64,000 nucleotides of DNA from Dorea longicatena (lineage in GTDB: Bacteria > Bacillota > Clostridia > Lachnospirales > Lachnospiraceae), in assembly GCF_025150085.1 (NCBI RefSeq), contig NZ_CP102280.1, forward strand, positions 1,561,001 through 1,625,000, read 5' to 3'. A model generated the notes under the pieces. That model was not told the DNA's origin and searched no databases. It saw only the letters and a list, made by a program, of their open reading frames with translations. The translations under genes were made by a program, and so were the position numbers. Shown piece by piece: positions 51,735 through 60,250 of this stretch (positions within the stretch are counted from its first letter, which is position 1; each line of letters starts with the position of its first letter).

Positions 51735-53015
51735 TCATGCATTTGTTACCGCCGCCACGATTGCGATCGTCAGCAGAAATAACACTCCCACGGTAAATAC
51801 AATCTGCAGCAGTATCTGACATCCTTCTCCCACTGCTTCTACACATCCTGTGACACGTTCATCCGACACCGGCTGGATCACGGCAGCCGCAAGCTTATAA
51901 AGCAGAGCCGTTCCCGCAGTCTGAACCAGCGGTATCACACACAGGGCAATGCAGATTACTGCTCCTGTCATTCCAATTCCATTCTTTACCAGCACTGCCG
52001 TTCCAAGCGCTACTTCCGTCATTCCGCCCAGAAGATTTCCTACTCCCGGAATTGCCTCTGCCCCTTTCAGCACAGTACTTCTCTTCACCGTATCGATCGC
52101 GGGACTGATCATTCCCTGAATCAGATTCGCACCGATGACACACGCAAGTGCCGTCTTCAGTGTCCAGCGGATGATCAGTTCCAGGAATTCCGATAATTTT
52201 CCCAGCATATCTTCCGGTCCCAGAAAGTTCAGAACACGGATAATCATATATACCCGCACCATCGGCAACAGTACATTTCCGATTATGATCTCAACCGCAT
52301 AGATCAGGAACAGAACAAGATTATAAAATGCCACTCCGGTCACACTTCCCTTCGCCACCGCAACTGCCAGAAAGTAAACCGGATAAAACACTCCCATAAA
52401 AGCAGTGATATTACGTATCCCGGATTCCACCCACTGAATAACCACATCGAATGCCGCAACCGTCAGTGCCGCCAATAATATATAAATCATATAGAAACCG
52501 ACACTTGCCACCTGTCGGTTCTGAAGGGTACCCGCGAACTGATTCATGAATGCTGCGATCATTGCGATCAGCAAAATATGTACCAGATTTTTCTTCCCTG
52601 TCTGAAGCAGATAAAGCATCTGTTCTCCGGCAAATTCGGTAAGAAGTTTGACGGAAGATTTCAGATCTCCGGTTAAAATTTCTGATATTACTTCTTGAAA
52701 TGCAATCCGTTTTTCAGGAAACAGTGAGCGTAAGGAATCATCGATTTCTCCATATTCAAATTCCGAAAGGATGGTTTCTTTTATTTTCTGTTGTTCCTGT
52801 TCTGCATCTTCCGCAGTATTTTCACTGTCTTCAGATAATTCATCTGCATAACAATATATAAGTCCTACATTTCTCGTCGATAAAAACAACAGAAAAAAAG
52901 CCAAAATACAGCAAATAAAAACACCTGCCAGTTTTTCACATTTCTTTTCACATTGCAGATTACAGCTCTCATTATCTTCCACATTCAATTTCTTATATTT
53001 CATATCGTATCTCAT
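51735..53015 (-). CDS. spoIIIAE: Stage III sporulation protein AE
   Basis: 426 residues. One N-terminal span (GVFICCILAFFLLFLS), an acidic external region, then about seven hydrophobic segments including LIYAVEIIIGNVLLPMVRVY and a glycine-rich KGAEAIPGVGNLLGGMTE. The length and topology match SpoIIIAE. It is the polytopic core membrane protein of the SpoIIIA complex. Its ATG overlaps the TGA of spoIIIAD by 4 nt. Confidence 0.94.
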   Translation of the reverse strand: MRYDMKYKKLNVEDNESCNLQCEKKCEKLAGVFICCILAFFLLFLSTRNVGLIYCYADELSEDSENTAEDAEQEQQKIKETILSEFEYGEIDDSLRSLFPEKRIAFQEVISEILTGDLKSSVKLLTEFAGEQMLYLLQTGKKNLVHILLIAMIAAFMNQFAGTLQNRQVASVGFYMIYILLAALTVAAFDVVIQWVESGIRNITAFMGVFYPVYFLAVAVAKGSVTGVAFYNLVLFLIYAVEIIIGNVLLPMVRVYMIIRVLNFLGPEDMLGKLSEFLELIIRWTLKTALACVIGANLIQGMISPAIDTVKRSTVLKGAEAIPGVGNLLGGMTEVALGTAVLVKNGIGMTGAVICIALCVIPLVQTAGTALLYKLAAAVIQPVSDERVTGCVEAVGEGCQILLQIVFTVGVLFLLTIAIVAAVTNA

Positions 53016-53398
53016 ACCAGAAATCCCCGTATCGTCTGCAAAAGCGCACTTAAAACCGGAAGACTCAAGACCAGAATCGTAATCTTTGCGAACACTTCAA
53101 TCTGTAATGCGATCGTCTGATACCCCGCATCTTTACAGATTGCCGACGAAAATTCAGCTGCATATGTAACTCCCAGAATTTTCCACAATGTTTTAAAATA
53201 ATCACTGTTAAGCCCTACTACATTACTGACCTCATTCAGTACATCTTTGAGCAGACTGATCTTTCCAAGCAGAGATGCAAAGATCAGCATGCCAAGAGCG
53301 ATACTGATATAGATGCCATATTCCGATTTCCCGCTTTTGAACTGAAGTGCCAGCAGAACTCCTGCCACCCCCAGTATCCCAATCTGCAGCATGCTCAT
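53012..53398 (-). CDS. spoIIIAD: Stage III sporulation protein AD
   Basis: 128 residues from the ATG at 53398 (MSMLQIGILGV), with GGAGG 8 nt upstream. Hydrophobic, with about four spans, for example LGVAGVLLALQF and ILVLSLPVLSALLQTI. The small polytopic protein of the SpoIIIA channel. Ends with an ATGA overlap to spoIIIAE. Confidence 0.93.
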   Translation of the reverse strand: MSMLQIGILGVAGVLLALQFKSGKSEYGIYISIALGMLIFASLLGKISLLKDVLNEVSNVVGLNSDYFKTLWKILGVTYAAEFSSAICKDAGYQTIALQIEVFAKITILVLSLPVLSALLQTIRGFLV

Positions 53399-53457
53399 GC
53401 GTTCCACCTCCCATGCCTGTACAGAATACATTTTTTACAACATATAGCCCCTTTCCT

Positions 53458-53652
53458 TTATAATGAAAATAAATTCTGGATGGATTCAAACAGATCATAA
53501 ATATACGGCACGATCCAGAACAGTACCAGCAAAAGTCCTGCAAGACTGGTTAGAAAAGCCTGTTCTTCCCTCCCACTGTGCTTCAACACCTGACACAGTA
53601 TTGATACCAGAATCCCGACCGCTGCAATTTTAAATATCAGATTTATCGTCAT
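53458..53652 (-). CDS. spoIIIAC: Stage III sporulation protein AC
   Basis: 64 residues from the ATG at 53652 (MTINLIFKIAAVG) with GGGAG upstream. Two spans (FKIAAVGILVSILCQVL and FLTSLAGLLLVLFWIVPYI) separated by a short polar loop HSGREEQ, the normal size for SpoIIIAC. Lies 18 nt after spoIIIAB and 60 nt before spoIIIAD. Confidence 0.93.
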   Translation of the reverse strand: MTINLIFKIAAVGILVSILCQVLKHSGREEQAFLTSLAGLLLVLFWIVPYIYDLFESIQNLFSL

Positions 53653-53669
53653 ACATACTCTCCCTTTTC

Positions 53670-54188
53670 TTACAGGAGGATGATTGCCAGAAATACACCT
53701 CCGGTCACTCCGATACATTGATACAGACGGATTTTCTCCTTCTGTTCCGTTCTCATGTCCTCCATTTTCTGCTCCATTTGTTCCAGATACAGATCCAGTG
53801 TCCTTACCTGCATCTCGATATCGATTGTTCCCAATTCACCTCCCAGACGGATCAGGCTCTCCAACATATCCTGTGGGATTCCGATTACCGGCAGATGTGT
53901 TCTCGTCTCTTCTTCCCATATTCCCGCCAGACTTGTACCCTGTCTGTTTTCCAGCCGCTCATACAAAGATAACAGCCACATCTTATACGGCTCCTGAGCT
54001 TCACTCCCTACACTCAGGAATGCTTCTGGAAGCACCCGTCTGGAATAACGGATCTCACTTCTGATCCGGAAAATTAATTTTCTCAGGTAACGCATCTGCC
54101 TGTAACATTCTTCAATTTTCGCCGCCTGCAGCATCCCCCAGCCGCTGCCCGCAAGAATCACCATGACTGCTCCGATTGCCTTTATCAT
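53670..54188 (-). CDS. spoIIIAB: Stage III sporulation protein AB
   Basis: 172 residues. N-terminal span (IKAIGAVMVILAGSGWGML), a large charged helical region with RQMRYLRKLIFRIRSEIRYSR and a C-terminal span (IGVTGGVFLAIILL), similar to the SpoIIIAB fold related to type II secretion GspF. Start overlaps the spoIIIAA stop (ATGA). Acts with the ATPase AA in the SpoIIIA complex. Confidence 0.93.
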   Translation of the reverse strand: MIKAIGAVMVILAGSGWGMLQAAKIEECYRQMRYLRKLIFRIRSEIRYSRRVLPEAFLSVGSEAQEPYKMWLLSLYERLENRQGTSLAGIWEEETRTHLPVIGIPQDMLESLIRLGGELGTIDIEMQVRTLDLYLEQMEQKMEDMRTEQKEKIRLYQCIGVTGGVFLAIILL

Positions 54189-55132
54189 TTCGCCATTTCC
54201 ATTGCTTCTTTGTAAAGAAGACTGCCCCTGTTATCAAAGATCCCTTCAATCTGTCCTACGTGTACATTATTTCCAAGTAAAATGTACCGTTCAAATCTTC
54301 CCTCTCCGATCATCCGGTTGAACAACGGTTTCTTTCTTAATTCTTCCATAGACTCAGCATGTACTGTTGCCAGCATCTTACACCCACAGTGCATCGCATA
54401 TTCAATGGCATGTACATCTTCCGGTGTCCCGATCTCGTCCACTGCGATCACCTGCGGTCCCATTGAACGAATCAGCATGATCATTCCCTCCGCTTTCGGG
54501 CAGCCGTCCAGAATATCCGTCCGGATTCCCAGATGATTCTGTGCCACGCCCATATAGCAGCCGCCGATCTCCGAACGTTCATCCACCACTCCTACCGCAA
54601 GCCCCGGAATCCAGGAATTTCCTTCCGATATCTGACGGATCAAATCTCTTAGCATCGTGGTCTTTCCACATCCCGGCGGTGATACGATTAATGTATGACA
54701 CAACACCCGGTTGCATACAATATAAGGAAAGACCGCATCGGCGCATCCGATCATCTCATGCGCCACACGGATATTCACCGAAGAAATGTATTTCAGGTTC
54801 TTTACCTTTCCATTTTCCATAATAGCCTGTCCCGATAATCCCACTCTGTGTCCTCCTTCAATTGTAATAAATCCCTGCCGCATCTCCTGTTCACATGCGT
54901 AAAGAGAATAATTACTGATGTATTCCAGCATTTCGCGGATATTATCTTTTGTCACCAGGTATGGCCGTCTGGCTTTCGCTCCGGGGATAACTTCCGTGTC
55001 ATGATACAGAAAGATCAGTGGTTTTCCTTCCCGAAGACGAATCTCCTGCAAGTATTCAAATTCCAGCTTTTCCTTTTGTATAATACTTCTGACATCCCAT
55101 GGCAGGACTTTTAAGATTGTATCTTCTTTCAT
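54185..55132 (-). CDS. spoIIIAA: Stage III sporulation protein AA (ATPase)
   Basis: 315 residues from the ATG at 55132, with GAGGTG 6 nt upstream. Secretion-ATPase-like protein: Walker A VSPPGCGKTTMLRDLIR and Walker B-like QVIAVDEIGTPEDVHAIEYA are clear, as is GHRVGLSGQAI. It powers or assembles the SpoIIIA channel on the mother cell side. First gene of the complete spoIIIAA-AH operon, read from a sigma-E-like promoter. Confidence 0.96.
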   Translation of the reverse strand: MKEDTILKVLPWDVRSIIQKEKLEFEYLQEIRLREGKPLIFLYHDTEVIPGAKARRPYLVTKDNIREMLEYISNYSLYACEQEMRQGFITIEGGHRVGLSGQAIMENGKVKNLKYISSVNIRVAHEMIGCADAVFPYIVCNRVLCHTLIVSPPGCGKTTMLRDLIRQISEGNSWIPGLAVGVVDERSEIGGCYMGVAQNHLGIRTDILDGCPKAEGMIMLIRSMGPQVIAVDEIGTPEDVHAIEYAMHCGCKMLATVHAESMEELRKKPLFNRMIGEGRFERYILLGNNVHVGQIEGIFDNRGSLLYKEAMEMAK

Positions 55133-55153
55133 GTTCATCACCTCTTTACACCC

Positions 55154-55182
55154 ATGTATATGTGGATGGATAGAGATTATGA
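55154..55182 (-). promoter_or_regulatory. Sigma-E-like promoter of the spoIIIA operon
   Basis: TCATAAT (55182-55176), 13 nt, CATATACAT (55162-55154) on the minus strand. The -10 is near CATACAnT and the -35 is an ATA type. It lies 20 nt before the ATG, leaving a short leader. spoIIIA is sigma-E controlled in B. subtilis. Confidence 0.55.
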
Positions 55183-55203
55183 CTGGTATTTTTCTGGGGA
55201 CGC

Positions 55204-55247
55204 AAAAAGGTGATATGAAATTTTGTGTTTTGTTTCATATCACCTTT
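55204..55247 (-). terminator. Strong hairpin terminator between the Rpn remnant and spoIIIAA
   Basis: A perfect 15-bp stem (AAAGGTGATATGAAA with its complement), 12-nt loop, then TTTTT on the minus strand. Lies past the stop of the Rpn remnant and insulates spoIIIA from upstream transcription. Confidence 0.85.
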
Positions 55248-55285
55248 ACTCCTATATCCATTTTATACTTCTTATAATCACAAGA

Positions 55286-55512
55286 TTATCCATTATTTTC
55301 AAAATTACTCTTTGTTTGCAGCATTTCTTCTACTTGCTCTTTATCTAGTCCTATAAGTTCACTAATCTGGGCCGAATTCATTCCTCTATCATATAATCTC
55401 CTCACCAGACAAATTCTCTCTTCTGCTCTTTCTTCACGTAAACCACTCTCTCATCCTTCACGTCTGACTCAATTTGCCTTATTTTCCAATCTCTTTCCCA
55501 TGCTTTAGTAAC
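55286..55512 (-). pseudogene. Remnant of an Rpn-type (PD-(D/E)XK) nuclease/transposase gene
   Basis: The last 54 codons read SGLREERAEERICLVRRL, then LYDRGMNSAQISELIGLD and EQVEEMLQ to TAA at 55286. This helical tail (an EEGREE-like stretch, then a degenerate helix-turn-helix) is typical of the C-terminus of Rpn/DUF4351-like proteins. A stop and a frame change sit just upstream; 55512-55451 continues in another frame (VTKAWERDWKIRQIES). The catalytic N-terminus is absent: homology ends at the U run of the pnp terminator. It is a decayed fragment, not a working gene. Confidence 0.55.
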
Positions 55513-55550
55513 AAAAACGCCCCAGGCTTCCACTACCGGAACCCTGGGGC
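55512..55550 (-). terminator. Rho-independent terminator of pnp
   Basis: GCCCCAGG pairs with CCTGGGGC, extended by a TTCC/GGAA helix, then CGTTTTTG on the minus strand, 34 nt past the pnp stop. Confidence 0.88.
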
Positions 55551-55583
55551 ATTCACATTACATCTTATATTAAATTTATAATC

Positions 55584-57671
55584 TTATTCCGCTACATCCT
55601 TCATAGAAAATGAGATTCTTCCCATCTTGTCCTTGCCAAGGCATACAACCTTAACAACATCGCCAAGTGTCAGAACGTCTTCTACGCGGTTTACTCTTTC
55701 TTTGGAAAGCTTAGAAATGTGTACCATTCCTTCTTTTCCAGGTGCAAATTCAAGGAATGCGCCGAAGTCTTTGATGCTGACAACTTTTCCTTCCAGAACC
55801 TGTCCTGCTTCGAAATCTGTTACGATAATGTGGATCAGCTTCTGCGCTTCTTCCATGCTCTTAGCATCTGTTCCGCAGATAGATACGGCACCGTCGTCTG
55901 TGATGTCGATCTTCACGCCTGTCTGCTCGATGATCGCGTTGATTGTCTTTCCACGCTGTCCGACTACATCGCCGATCTTCTGTGGATCGATCTGCATCTG
56001 AACGATCTTTGGAGCGAATTCTCCAACCTGTGCTCTTGGAGCATCGATTGCTTTATTCATAACTTCATCAATAATGTAAAGTCTTGCTTTTCTTGTCTTA
56101 GCGATAGCTTCTTCAATAATTGGTCTTGTCAGTCCATGGATCTTGATATCCATCTGGATCGCTGTGATACCTTTGTGTGTACCGGCTACCTTGAAGTCCA
56201 TATCTCCGAAGAAGTCTTCCAGTCCCTGAATATCTGTAAGTACAAGATAATCATCATCTGTATCACCTGTAACCAGTCCACATGAGATTCCGGCTACTGC
56301 AGCCTTGATCGGTACACCTGCTGACATCAGTGACATAGAAGATGCACATACACTTGCCTGAGAAGTAGAACCATTTGATTCAAATGTCTCAGATACAGTA
56401 CGGATCGCATATGGGAATTCTGCTTCGCTTGGAAGTACCGGAAGCAGTGCACGCTCTGCCAGTGCTCCATGTCCGATCTCACGACGTCCCGGTCCTCTGG
56501 ATGGCTTTGTCTCACCTACAGAGTATGATGGGAAGTTGTAGTGGTGCATATATCTCTTTGTTGTCTCTGCTTCATCCAGACCATCCAGTTTCTGAGCTTC
56601 AGAAAGTGGTGCCAATGTACAGATGTTGCAGATCTGTGTCTGTCCACGAGTGAACATTGCAGAACCATGTACTCTAGGAATCAAATCAACTTCTGCTGCA
56701 AGTGGTCTGATCTGGTCAATCTCTCTTCCGTCCGGACGTTTGTGGTCTTTTAAGATCATCTTACGTACTGTCTTCTTCTGGTACTGGTATACAGCCTCAG
56801 GAAGAACTGCAAGCCACTCTTCATTTTCAGCAAATGCTTCTTCTAACTTTTCTGTTACGACACGGATATTTTCTTCTCTTGTCTGTTTATCATCAGAGAA
56901 TACTGCTACTTCCATCTCTTCCGGAGTAACGATCTCTTTGATTGCTGCAAAGAGTTCTTCCGGAACTGCACAGCTTTCATATTCGTGTTTTTGTTTTCCA
57001 CACTCTGCTACAATTGTATCGATGAATGCGATTACTTTCTGGTTTAATTCATGTGCTGCAAAGATTGCATCGATCATCTGCTGCTCTGGAACTTCGTTTG
57101 CTCCGGCTTCGATCATAATGACTTTCTCTCTTGTAGAAGCAACCGTTAAAGCCATATCAGATACTGCTCTCTGAGCTGCTGTAGGGTTGAATACGAATTC
57201 TCCGTCTACCAGACCTACCTGTGTAGTAGAGATCGGTCCGTCAAACGGGATATCGGAAATCGTTGTTGCGATTGCTGCACCAAGCATAGCTGTAAGCTCC
57301 GGAGCACAGTCCTGATCTACAGATAATACAAGGTTCTCCAGTGTTACATCGTTACGGTAATCCTTTGGGAACAGTGGCCTCATCGGACGGTCGATTACAC
57401 GGCATGTAAGGATAGCATTTTCAGATGCTTTTCCTTCTCTCTTATTGAATCCTCCAGGAATCTTTCCTACTGCATACATTCTTTCGTTGTATTCCACGCT
57501 CAGTGGGAAGAAATCGATTCCGTCTCTTGGCTTCTCTGAAGCAGTTGCTGTACAAAGTACAGTTGTGTCACCGTAATGCATTAATACAGCACCATTTGCC
57601 TGTTTTGCAACTCTGCCTACGTCAACTTTTAAAGGTCTTCCGGCGAGTTCCATTTCAAATGTTTTATACAT
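55584..57671 (-). CDS. pnp: Polyribonucleotide nucleotidyltransferase (PNPase)
   Basis: 695 residues from the ATG at 57671 (MYKTFEMELAGRP), with GGAG 9 nt upstream. Phosphorolytic 3'-5' exoribonuclease. Two RNase PH domains (about 10-230 and 310-550; VLMHYGDTTVLCTATASEKP, REGKASENAILTCRVIDRP, GPGRREIGHGALAERAL), then a KH domain (GDVVGQRGKTINAIIEQTGV) and an S1 domain (GKVVSIKDFGAFLEFAPGKEG). Follows rpsO, as in most bacteria, but with its own promoter, a 160-nt structured leader and its own terminator. Confidence 0.98.
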   Translation of the reverse strand: MYKTFEMELAGRPLKVDVGRVAKQANGAVLMHYGDTTVLCTATASEKPRDGIDFFPLSVEYNERMYAVGKIPGGFNKREGKASENAILTCRVIDRPMRPLFPKDYRNDVTLENLVLSVDQDCAPELTAMLGAAIATTISDIPFDGPISTTQVGLVDGEFVFNPTAAQRAVSDMALTVASTREKVIMIEAGANEVPEQQMIDAIFAAHELNQKVIAFIDTIVAECGKQKHEYESCAVPEELFAAIKEIVTPEEMEVAVFSDDKQTREENIRVVTEKLEEAFAENEEWLAVLPEAVYQYQKKTVRKMILKDHKRPDGREIDQIRPLAAEVDLIPRVHGSAMFTRGQTQICNICTLAPLSEAQKLDGLDEAETTKRYMHHYNFPSYSVGETKPSRGPGRREIGHGALAERALLPVLPSEAEFPYAIRTVSETFESNGSTSQASVCASSMSLMSAGVPIKAAVAGISCGLVTGDTDDDYLVLTDIQGLEDFFGDMDFKVAGTHKGITAIQMDIKIHGLTRPIIEEAIAKTRKARLYIIDEVMNKAIDAPRAQVGEFAPKIVQMQIDPQKIGDVVGQRGKTINAIIEQTGVKIDITDDGAVSICGTDAKSMEEAQKLIHIIVTDFEAGQVLEGKVVSIKDFGAFLEFAPGKEGMVHISKLSKERVNRVEDVLTLGDVVKVVCLGKDKMGRISFSMKDVAE

Positions 57672-57714
57672 AAATGTTTTCTCCTTTATTTTTCTTTTGT
57701 GGTTCAAGATTACC

Positions 57715-57802
57715 CCGAAACTACTGAAAAACACATTTTTCACTATGCAAATGCCATATAAAGCAGCATTTCTGCATCAAATATACTTTTCAGTGGTCTC
57801 GG
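57715..57802 (-). promoter_or_regulatory. Long hairpin in the pnp leader (possible RNase III/autoregulatory element)
   Basis: CCGAGACCACTGAAAA (57802-57787) pairs with TTTTCAGTAGTTTCGG (57730-57715), 16 bp with one G-U and one mismatch. Inside it a second helix pairs 57775-57766 with 57754-57747. It starts about 23 nt after the predicted pnp start. In E. coli a long pnp leader hairpin is cut by RNase III and mediates PNPase autoregulation; equivalence here is inference. Confidence 0.55.
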
Positions 57803-57831
57803 TGAAGCTTTCCCAATCCACAATCTTAGTT

Positions 57832-57837
57832 ATTATA
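57832..57837 (-). promoter_or_regulatory. -10 box of a pnp promoter
   Basis: TATAAT on the minus strand with a TG one base before it (TGTTATAAT, an extended -10). The -35 region (TAGCTT) is poor. Transcription would start near 57825. Confidence 0.5.
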
Positions 57838-57968
57838 ACATACCCTTACATAAAAAGCTACACCAAAAACACTTACTACTGCAGAAACTGCCACTTCGAA
57901 AAGCATCCCCAAAAAATTGCCAGCAAAAAACCTTACAGATGATAACTTTTTACCGATATCAGGCAACG

Positions 57969-57995
57969 AAAAAGGGACATTCTTCCGAATGTCCC
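57969..57995 (-). terminator. Rho-independent terminator of rpsO
   Basis: GGGACATTC with GAATGTCCC, loop GGAA, then TTTTT on the minus strand, 16 nt past the rpsO stop. The rest of the 57672-58010 gap is the pnp leader and promoter. Confidence 0.9.
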
Positions 57996-58010
57996 CATAA
58001 AAAGCATGAA

Positions 58011-58277
58011 TTATTTTCTTAATCCAAGTTTCTCGATCAGTGCACGATATCTTTCGATGTCTGTCTTCTTCAGGTATGCAAGAAGTCCTCTTCTCTGTCC
58101 TACCATCTTAAGAAGTCCTCTTCTTGAGTGGTGATCCTTTGGATTAGCTTTGAAGTGATCTGTAAGATCATTAATTCTTGCTGTCAGGATAGCGATCTGT
58201 ACTTCCGGTGATCCTGTATCTCCTGCTGTTCTACCATACTGTGCTACGATCTGTTCTTTCTGCTCTTTAGAAATCAT
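58011..58277 (-). CDS. rpsO: 30S ribosomal protein S15
   Basis: 88 residues, the normal length. [20 protein letters not shown], then [20 protein letters not shown] and [19 protein letters not shown] are invariant S15 blocks that bind 16S rRNA helices 20-22. GGAGG precedes the ATG. A promoter lies at 58371-58399 and the leader of about 90 nt can fold (GTAAC/GTTAC), so autoregulation by S15 is possible. Confidence 0.98.
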   Translation of the reverse strand: MISKEQKEQIVAQYGRTAGDTGSPEVQIAILTARINDLTDHFKANPKDHHSRRGLLKMVGQRRGLLAYLKKTDIERYRALIEKLGLRK

Positions 58278-58370
58278 GTTTGTTTCCTCCTATATACTCT
58301 TAATTAAAACGCCTGATATTAAGTAACGGTTGGAGTTTCCAGTTACCGAACACCGGCTTCAACGTTGCTT

Positions 58371-58399
58371 AGTATATCATATGAAATTCCTCGTGTAAA
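58371..58399 (-). promoter_or_regulatory. Sigma-A promoter of rpsO
   Basis: TTTACA (58399-58394), 17 nt, TATACT (58376-58371) on the minus strand. The leader reaches to 58278. Confidence 0.65.
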
Positions 58400-58406
58400 G
58401 AGAAAT

Positions 58407-59330
58407 TTATACAATTCCGAAATATTCCATTCCTTTTGCAATATCCTTATCGATCTGTCTTTTCAGTGCATCGATCCCGTCAAATTTCTGCTCCGGTCTC
58501 CGGAATTTTTTAAGATTAATCCGTACTTTTTCCCCGTATGCATTTCCGGAATATCCGAAAAGAAATGCCTCGATCAACAGCTTCTTTTCTTCTGTCACGG
58601 TCGGTTTGATACCGACATTGGCAATTCCCGGATAAGTCTTTCCTTCGATATCTATCTTACAGAAATAGACTCCGTGCGCCGGCACGATCTTTCCTTCCGG
58701 CCATGCTACATTCAGCGTCGGGAATCCAAGCGTACGGCCAAGCTGTCTGCCATGTTCAACCGTCCCTTCTACTTCAAACGGATAACCAAGCAGAGTTTCT
58801 GCCAGCCCTACATCGCCCTCTTTTACTACTTCTTTTACATAAGTACTGCTGATAATCCGGTCGTGATAACGTTCTTTTTCTATAACGATCAGTTCATAAT
58901 CATACTGGTCTGCATATTCCGCCAACATATGCACATCCCCGCGTTTCTCACATCCGAATGTAAAATCTGTCCCTACCACGATATATTTCGCACGAAACAG
59001 ATCATGGATGATCTCCTGTATAAAATCTTCCGCACTCTTCTGACGAAAAGATTCGGTAAACGGGCATTCGATCAGGTAATCGACCTCATCTTTTACCCTT
59101 TCCTGCCGTTCCTCTCCGACCATCAGAAGTTCCGGGGCAATCCCTTTTTCCTTCCATAACGGTCTCATGTCAAACGAACATACGATACTGTTTATATTCT
59201 CCTGTTTTCCTAATTCACGGACCTTTGTCACAAGCATCTGATGGCCTCTGTGTAATCCATCGAACTTTCCAAAAGTCACTGCTGCCCTTCCGTTTCCGTT
59301 ATATTCCGCAAGCTCTCTGATATACTGCAT
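58407..59330 (-). CDS. ribF: Bifunctional riboflavin kinase/FAD synthetase
   Basis: 307 residues. N-terminal FAD synthetase domain (about 15-180) with the nucleotidyltransferase motif TFGKFDGLHRGHQMLV and VVGTDFTFGCEKRGD; C-terminal riboflavin kinase domain with GRQLGRTLGFPTLNVAWPE and AHGVYFCKI. It makes FMN and FAD. GAGG precedes the ATG. It follows truB by 17 nt, the conserved truB-ribF order. Confidence 0.97.
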   Translation of the reverse strand: MQYIRELAEYNGNGRAAVTFGKFDGLHRGHQMLVTKVRELGKQENINSIVCSFDMRPLWKEKGIAPELLMVGEERQERVKDEVDYLIECPFTESFRQKSAEDFIQEIIHDLFRAKYIVVGTDFTFGCEKRGDVHMLAEYADQYDYELIVIEKERYHDRIISSTYVKEVVKEGDVGLAETLLGYPFEVEGTVEHGRQLGRTLGFPTLNVAWPEGKIVPAHGVYFCKIDIEGKTYPGIANVGIKPTVTEEKKLLIEAFLFGYSGNAYGEKVRINLKKFRRPEQKFDGIDALKRQIDKDIAKGMEYFGIV

Positions 59331-59347
59331 AGTCTTTTCTTCCTCGT

Positions 59348-60247
59348 TTACTCGTTAAAAAACATCTTGACGATGTGGTATTTTTTTTCTTTCCACTGGT
59401 AAATGGCGATGAATTTACCCGACTCATCATACAGACGCACCTGAGTTTCTTCGTCTTGTCCGCATGCCTCTTTTAACATTTTAAGATCCAGAGGATTCCC
59501 ATTCTTAGCAAATGCCTTCCAATCATCTTTCACCGTGATCTTCGGATAAGACGGGAACATCGCATCGATCGGTACCAGAAGCTCTGCAAGCTTTCCTTCC
59601 TGCTTCAAGGTTTCGATTTCATCCAGCGTTTTCGCATCTTCAATCCGGAACGTTGACACCCTTGTACGGATCAGTGATTCCATGCAGCCTCCGCATCCGA
59701 GCTTCTCACCTATATCATGACAAAGCGTACGGATGTAGGTCCCTTTCGAACACGATACTTCCATACGGACTTTCGGAAGATCAATCTCAAGAATCTGAAT
59801 ATCCAGGATCTTAACCAGACGCGCTTTTCTCTCTATGACCTTTCCTTCTCTGGCAAGCTCATATAATTTCTTTCCATTTACCTTAAGAGCCGAATACATT
59901 GGGGGAATCTGTTCATAATCTCCGATAAATCCTTCAATAGCTTCTCTGACTTTTTCTTCGGTCAGTGCCTCTGTTGACTTTTCTTCCAGAACTTCACCTG
60001 TAATATCCTGTGTATCCGTTGTCTTGCCAAGAAGCAACACTGCTTCATATGTCTTGTTCTTGTCAGTCAAAAGATCACAAAGCTTGGTTGCTTTTCCAAG
60101 ACACACCGGAAGGACACCTGTCGCATCCGGATCAAGTGTCCCTGTATGTCCGATCTTCTTTTGTCCGACGATCCCGCGAAGTTTCGCCACCACATCATGG
60201 GATGTAAATCCCTTTTCTTTATACACATTGATAATTCCGTGTATCAT
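59348..60247 (-). CDS. truB: tRNA pseudouridine(55) synthase
   Basis: 299 residues. Makes pseudouridine 55 in the T-loop of tRNA. Catalytic motif HTGTLDPDATGVLPVCLGKAT (Asp in the TLD), N-terminal INVYKEKGFTSHDVVAKLR and SKGTYIRTLCHDIG are standard. A C-terminal PUA-type segment follows. GGAG lies 9 nt before the ATG; 3 nt after nrnA. Confidence 0.97.
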   Translation of the reverse strand: MIHGIINVYKEKGFTSHDVVAKLRGIVGQKKIGHTGTLDPDATGVLPVCLGKATKLCDLLTDKNKTYEAVLLLGKTTDTQDITGEVLEEKSTEALTEEKVREAIEGFIGDYEQIPPMYSALKVNGKKLYELAREGKVIERKARLVKILDIQILEIDLPKVRMEVSCSKGTYIRTLCHDIGEKLGCGGCMESLIRTRVSTFRIEDAKTLDEIETLKQEGKLAELLVPIDAMFPSYPKITVKDDWKAFAKNGNPLDLKMLKEACGQDEETQVRLYDESGKFIAIYQWKEKKYHIVKMFFNE

Positions 60248-60250
60248 AGT

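Noticed and set aside
55132-55583. Mobile element in the 450-bp gap
   Set aside because: No transposase, terminal inverted repeats or target duplications; the gap is explained by two terminators, the Rpn remnant and the spoIIIA promoter.
57838-57968. Small gene between rpsO and pnp
   Set aside because: Frames are short and interrupted on both strands, without ribosome sites; the stretch holds only AT-rich sequence upstream of the pnp promoter.
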